NCBI GenBank assembly: GCA_903888395.1
Contig: CAISTO010000464.1
Coordinates: 1-6,182, forward strand
Origin: an uncultured Bacteroidota bacterium
GTDB lineage: Bacteria > Bacteroidota > Bacteroidia > UKL13-3
Direction of reading: 5' to 3'
DNA: 6,182 nt
A program made the translations under genes and the position numbers. The notes under the pieces are model-generated. The model worked only from the letters and a program-made list of their open reading frames with translations, was not told where the DNA came from and did not search any database. Positions 5,027 to 6,182 of this stretch are shown here, one piece after another; within the stretch, counting starts at the first letter, position 1, and every line of letters starts with the position of its first letter.

Positions 5027-5965
5027 ATGCAAGAATTAATTTTGAAAATTATGGATAACCCAACTGCTTCATTAGCAATTATTGGGAATTTAATTATCAT
5101 CGAAAGTTTACTTTCAGTAGATAATGCTGCAGTATTAGCAACTATGGTAATGGATTTACCTCAAAAAGATAGAGACAAAGCCTTAAAATATGGAATTTGG
5201 GGTGCTTATATATTTCGTGGACTTGCAATGATTTTTGCAGCTTTTCTTTTAGGATTTTGGTGGTTAAAGCCATTAGGAGGAATGTATTTGTTATGGTTAG
5301 TTGTGGAGCAGTTTAAAAGTAAACTAGGATATGGCGAAAGGGGTTCAATTATTTTTAAAATAATTTCATTGTTTGCAATAATGATGTTAATACATAATGA
5401 TGGAACAATCAATGTAATTGCATTATGGTGTTTAAGAGGTTTTGCGTTTACTTACATAGCATATTTAATGTATTCATTTATTAAACTAAAAGAAGATGAG
5501 GAAGATGATGGCGAAATCAATAAATCAAATAATGCAGTTTATAAGTTTTTTTTCAATAAAATAGGAATTTTTTGGTCTACAGTAATACTTGTTGAAATAA
5601 TGGATATGGCTTTTTCTATAGACAATGTATTTGCCGCTGTTGCCTTTACTGATAATATAATTCTTGTATGTACTGGTGTGTTTATAGGAATATTAGCAAT
5701 GAGATTTATTGCACAATGGTTTGTAAAATTAATGGAAAAATACAGGTTTTTAGAAACTGCTGCTTTTATTGTCATTGCTATTCTTGGAGTTAAGTTACTA
5801 TTGTCTATATACGAGCAATTCTATCCTGAAACTGGATTAAGTGTTTTTTTAAAAAGTCATACAGCAGATATTACAATTTCTATTTTAACAGTTGCAATTT
5901 TCTTTGTACCAATTTTAACAAGTGTATTACTTAATTTTCCTAAAAAGCATAGCATAGAAGCATAA
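5027..5965 (+). CDS. TerC family integral membrane protein
   Basis: A 312-residue polytopic inner-membrane protein of the TerC family, tied to tellurite resistance and, in characterised relatives, to metal-ion (Mn) export. The two family motifs with conserved acidic residues are present: E26-SLLS-x-D32-N33-AAVLATMV in the first half, followed by LP and GIWGAYIFRG, and VE190-IMDMAFSID199-N200 in the second half. These acidic/Asn positions are the likely ion-binding site. By hydropathy there are about seven to nine membrane helices, with a cytosolic or peripheral acidic loop at 154-163 (LKEDEEDDGE) between the halves. The stretch 107-152 is unusually hydrophobic and loosely similar to the core family, so the helix count is uncertain. 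ATG 5027 is 19 nt after the kinase stop. The position suggests that the triad controls, or is co-induced with, this transporter. The exact subfamily is not resolved, so no gene symbol is given. Confidence 0.93.
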   Translation: MQELILKIMDNPTASLAIIGNLIIIESLLSVDNAAVLATMVMDLPQKDRDKALKYGIWGAYIFRGLAMIFAAFLLGFWWLKPLGGMYLLWLVVEQFKSKLGYGERGSIIFKIISLFAIMMLIHNDGTINVIALWCLRGFAFTYIAYLMYSFIKLKEDEEDDGEINKSNNAVYKFFFNKIGIFWSTVILVEIMDMAFSIDNVFAAVAFTDNIILVCTGVFIGILAMRFIAQWFVKLMEKYRFLETAAFIVIAILGVKLLLSIYEQFYPETGLSVFLKSHTADITISILTVAIFFVPILTSVLLNFPKKHSIEA

Positions 5966-5983
5966 AGATTAATTTTTAAAATT

Positions 5984-6022
5984 TCAATACTAAATGTTTT
6001 ATTAGAATAGAACCAGTATTGA
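5984..6022 (+). terminator. weak long-loop inverted repeat after terC-family gene
   Basis: TCAATACT (5984-5991) and AGTATTGA (6015-6022) form a perfect 8-bp stem around a 23-nt loop, beginning 18 nt after the TerC stop. The long loop, low GC and lack of a clear T run make it a poor intrinsic terminator. It could stabilise the 3' end of the mRNA instead, or be chance. Confidence 0.25.
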
Positions 6023-6139
6023 TTGAAAATATATTAGCTAATCGTTATCATTCATTTTTCTTATAAAAAAAAATAAAAATAGATATGAATAATTTTTTAT
6101 TTAAGATAAACATTACGGGTAACTTCAACAACATAAATT

Positions 6140-6166
6140 ACAAATAAAATCAGAAATTTTATTTGT
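6140..6166. terminator. candidate bidirectional AT-rich hairpin terminator
   Basis: ACAAATAAAAT (6140-6150) pairs perfectly with ATTTTATTTGT (6156-6166) around the 5-nt loop CAGAA, giving an 11-bp stem. Two further T follow on the + strand (6167-6168). Because the arms are A/T-rich, transcripts of either strand would carry a U-rich 3' arm, as in bidirectional terminators of low-GC bacteria. There is only one G-C pair in the stem, so it is energetically weak. The 5966-6182 stretch otherwise shows no gene I can support. Confidence 0.35.
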
Positions 6167-6182
6167 TTACATTGAGTCATGG

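Noticed and set aside
5206..5412. 68-residue open frame on the minus strand inside the TerC-family gene
   Set aside because: It is antisense to a clearly recognised membrane protein and has no domain of its own; the frame at 5539-5775 on the same strand is rejected for the same reason.
6085..6147. 20-codon + strand frame starting MNNFLFKIN
   Set aside because: Too short, low complexity, no recognisable motif and no neighbours that imply a gene.
6097..6180. Minus-strand open stretch of 27 codons running to the right edge (ending EVTRNVYLK), possibly the 3' end of a convergent gene
   Set aside because: A run this short is expected by chance among six frames, and an 11-bp perfect hairpin lies inside it. 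It needs sequence beyond the edge to be judged.
1..6182. CRISPR array, tRNA or rRNA gene
   Set aside because: No regularly spaced repeats, cloverleaf-like segments or rRNA-like conserved stretches were seen on either strand.

Overview
The window is strongly AT-rich. Its genes lack recognisable GGAGG-type Shine-Dalgarno sequences and are instead preceded by A/T-rich leaders, and one candidate promoter fits the Bacteroidota pattern TAnnTTTG. Together with the codon usage (AAA, TTA, ATT, GAA) this suggests a low-GC member of the Bacteroidota; this is inference, and no taxonomic marker gene is present. All genes lie on the + strand with short gaps (8-19 nt) or overlaps, except for a 100-200 nt patch around a decayed gene, so the region reads as one operon or two consecutive transcription units.

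Layout: the window opens with the last codons of an upstream gene (1-63), possibly another TerY-like protein. Two paralogous 211-residue TerY-type von Willebrand factor A (VWA) proteins follow (112-747 and 923-1558). The gap between them is almost filled by a 51-codon gene for a small basic protein (763-918). Next is an 85-residue, two-helix membrane protein resembling a single YGGT (YggT-type) repeat (1567-1824). Overlapping its stop codon is a truncated third terY of a different MIDAS subtype (from 1821), broken by an in-frame stop. After a possible internal promoter (TAGATTTG, 1977-1984) come a PP2C-type Ser/Thr phosphatase with an N-terminal Ig-like region (2017-3462), a Ser/Thr kinase-like protein with a zinc ribbon and a C-terminal beta-rich domain (3478-5007), and a TerC-family integral membrane protein (5027-5965). 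The last 217 bases hold no convincing gene but contain AT-rich inverted repeats that could terminate transcription.

Togetherness: TerY-type VWA + PP2C phosphatase + kinase is the known 'TerY-P triad' of the chemical-stress/tellurite-resistance (Ter) systems, and TerC is its usual membrane partner. The core is therefore a described system rather than a new one. The inferred logic is a reversible phosphorylation switch (kinase/phosphatase) acting on or through metal-binding VWA scaffolds, linked to a membrane metal-transport-like protein. The less familiar parts are the small basic protein between the two TerY genes, the half-YGGT membrane protein within the triad, the decayed DVSES-type TerY, and a kinase domain whose beta-3 strand lacks the usual ATP-binding lysine. 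No substrate or stress specificity can be read from the sequence.
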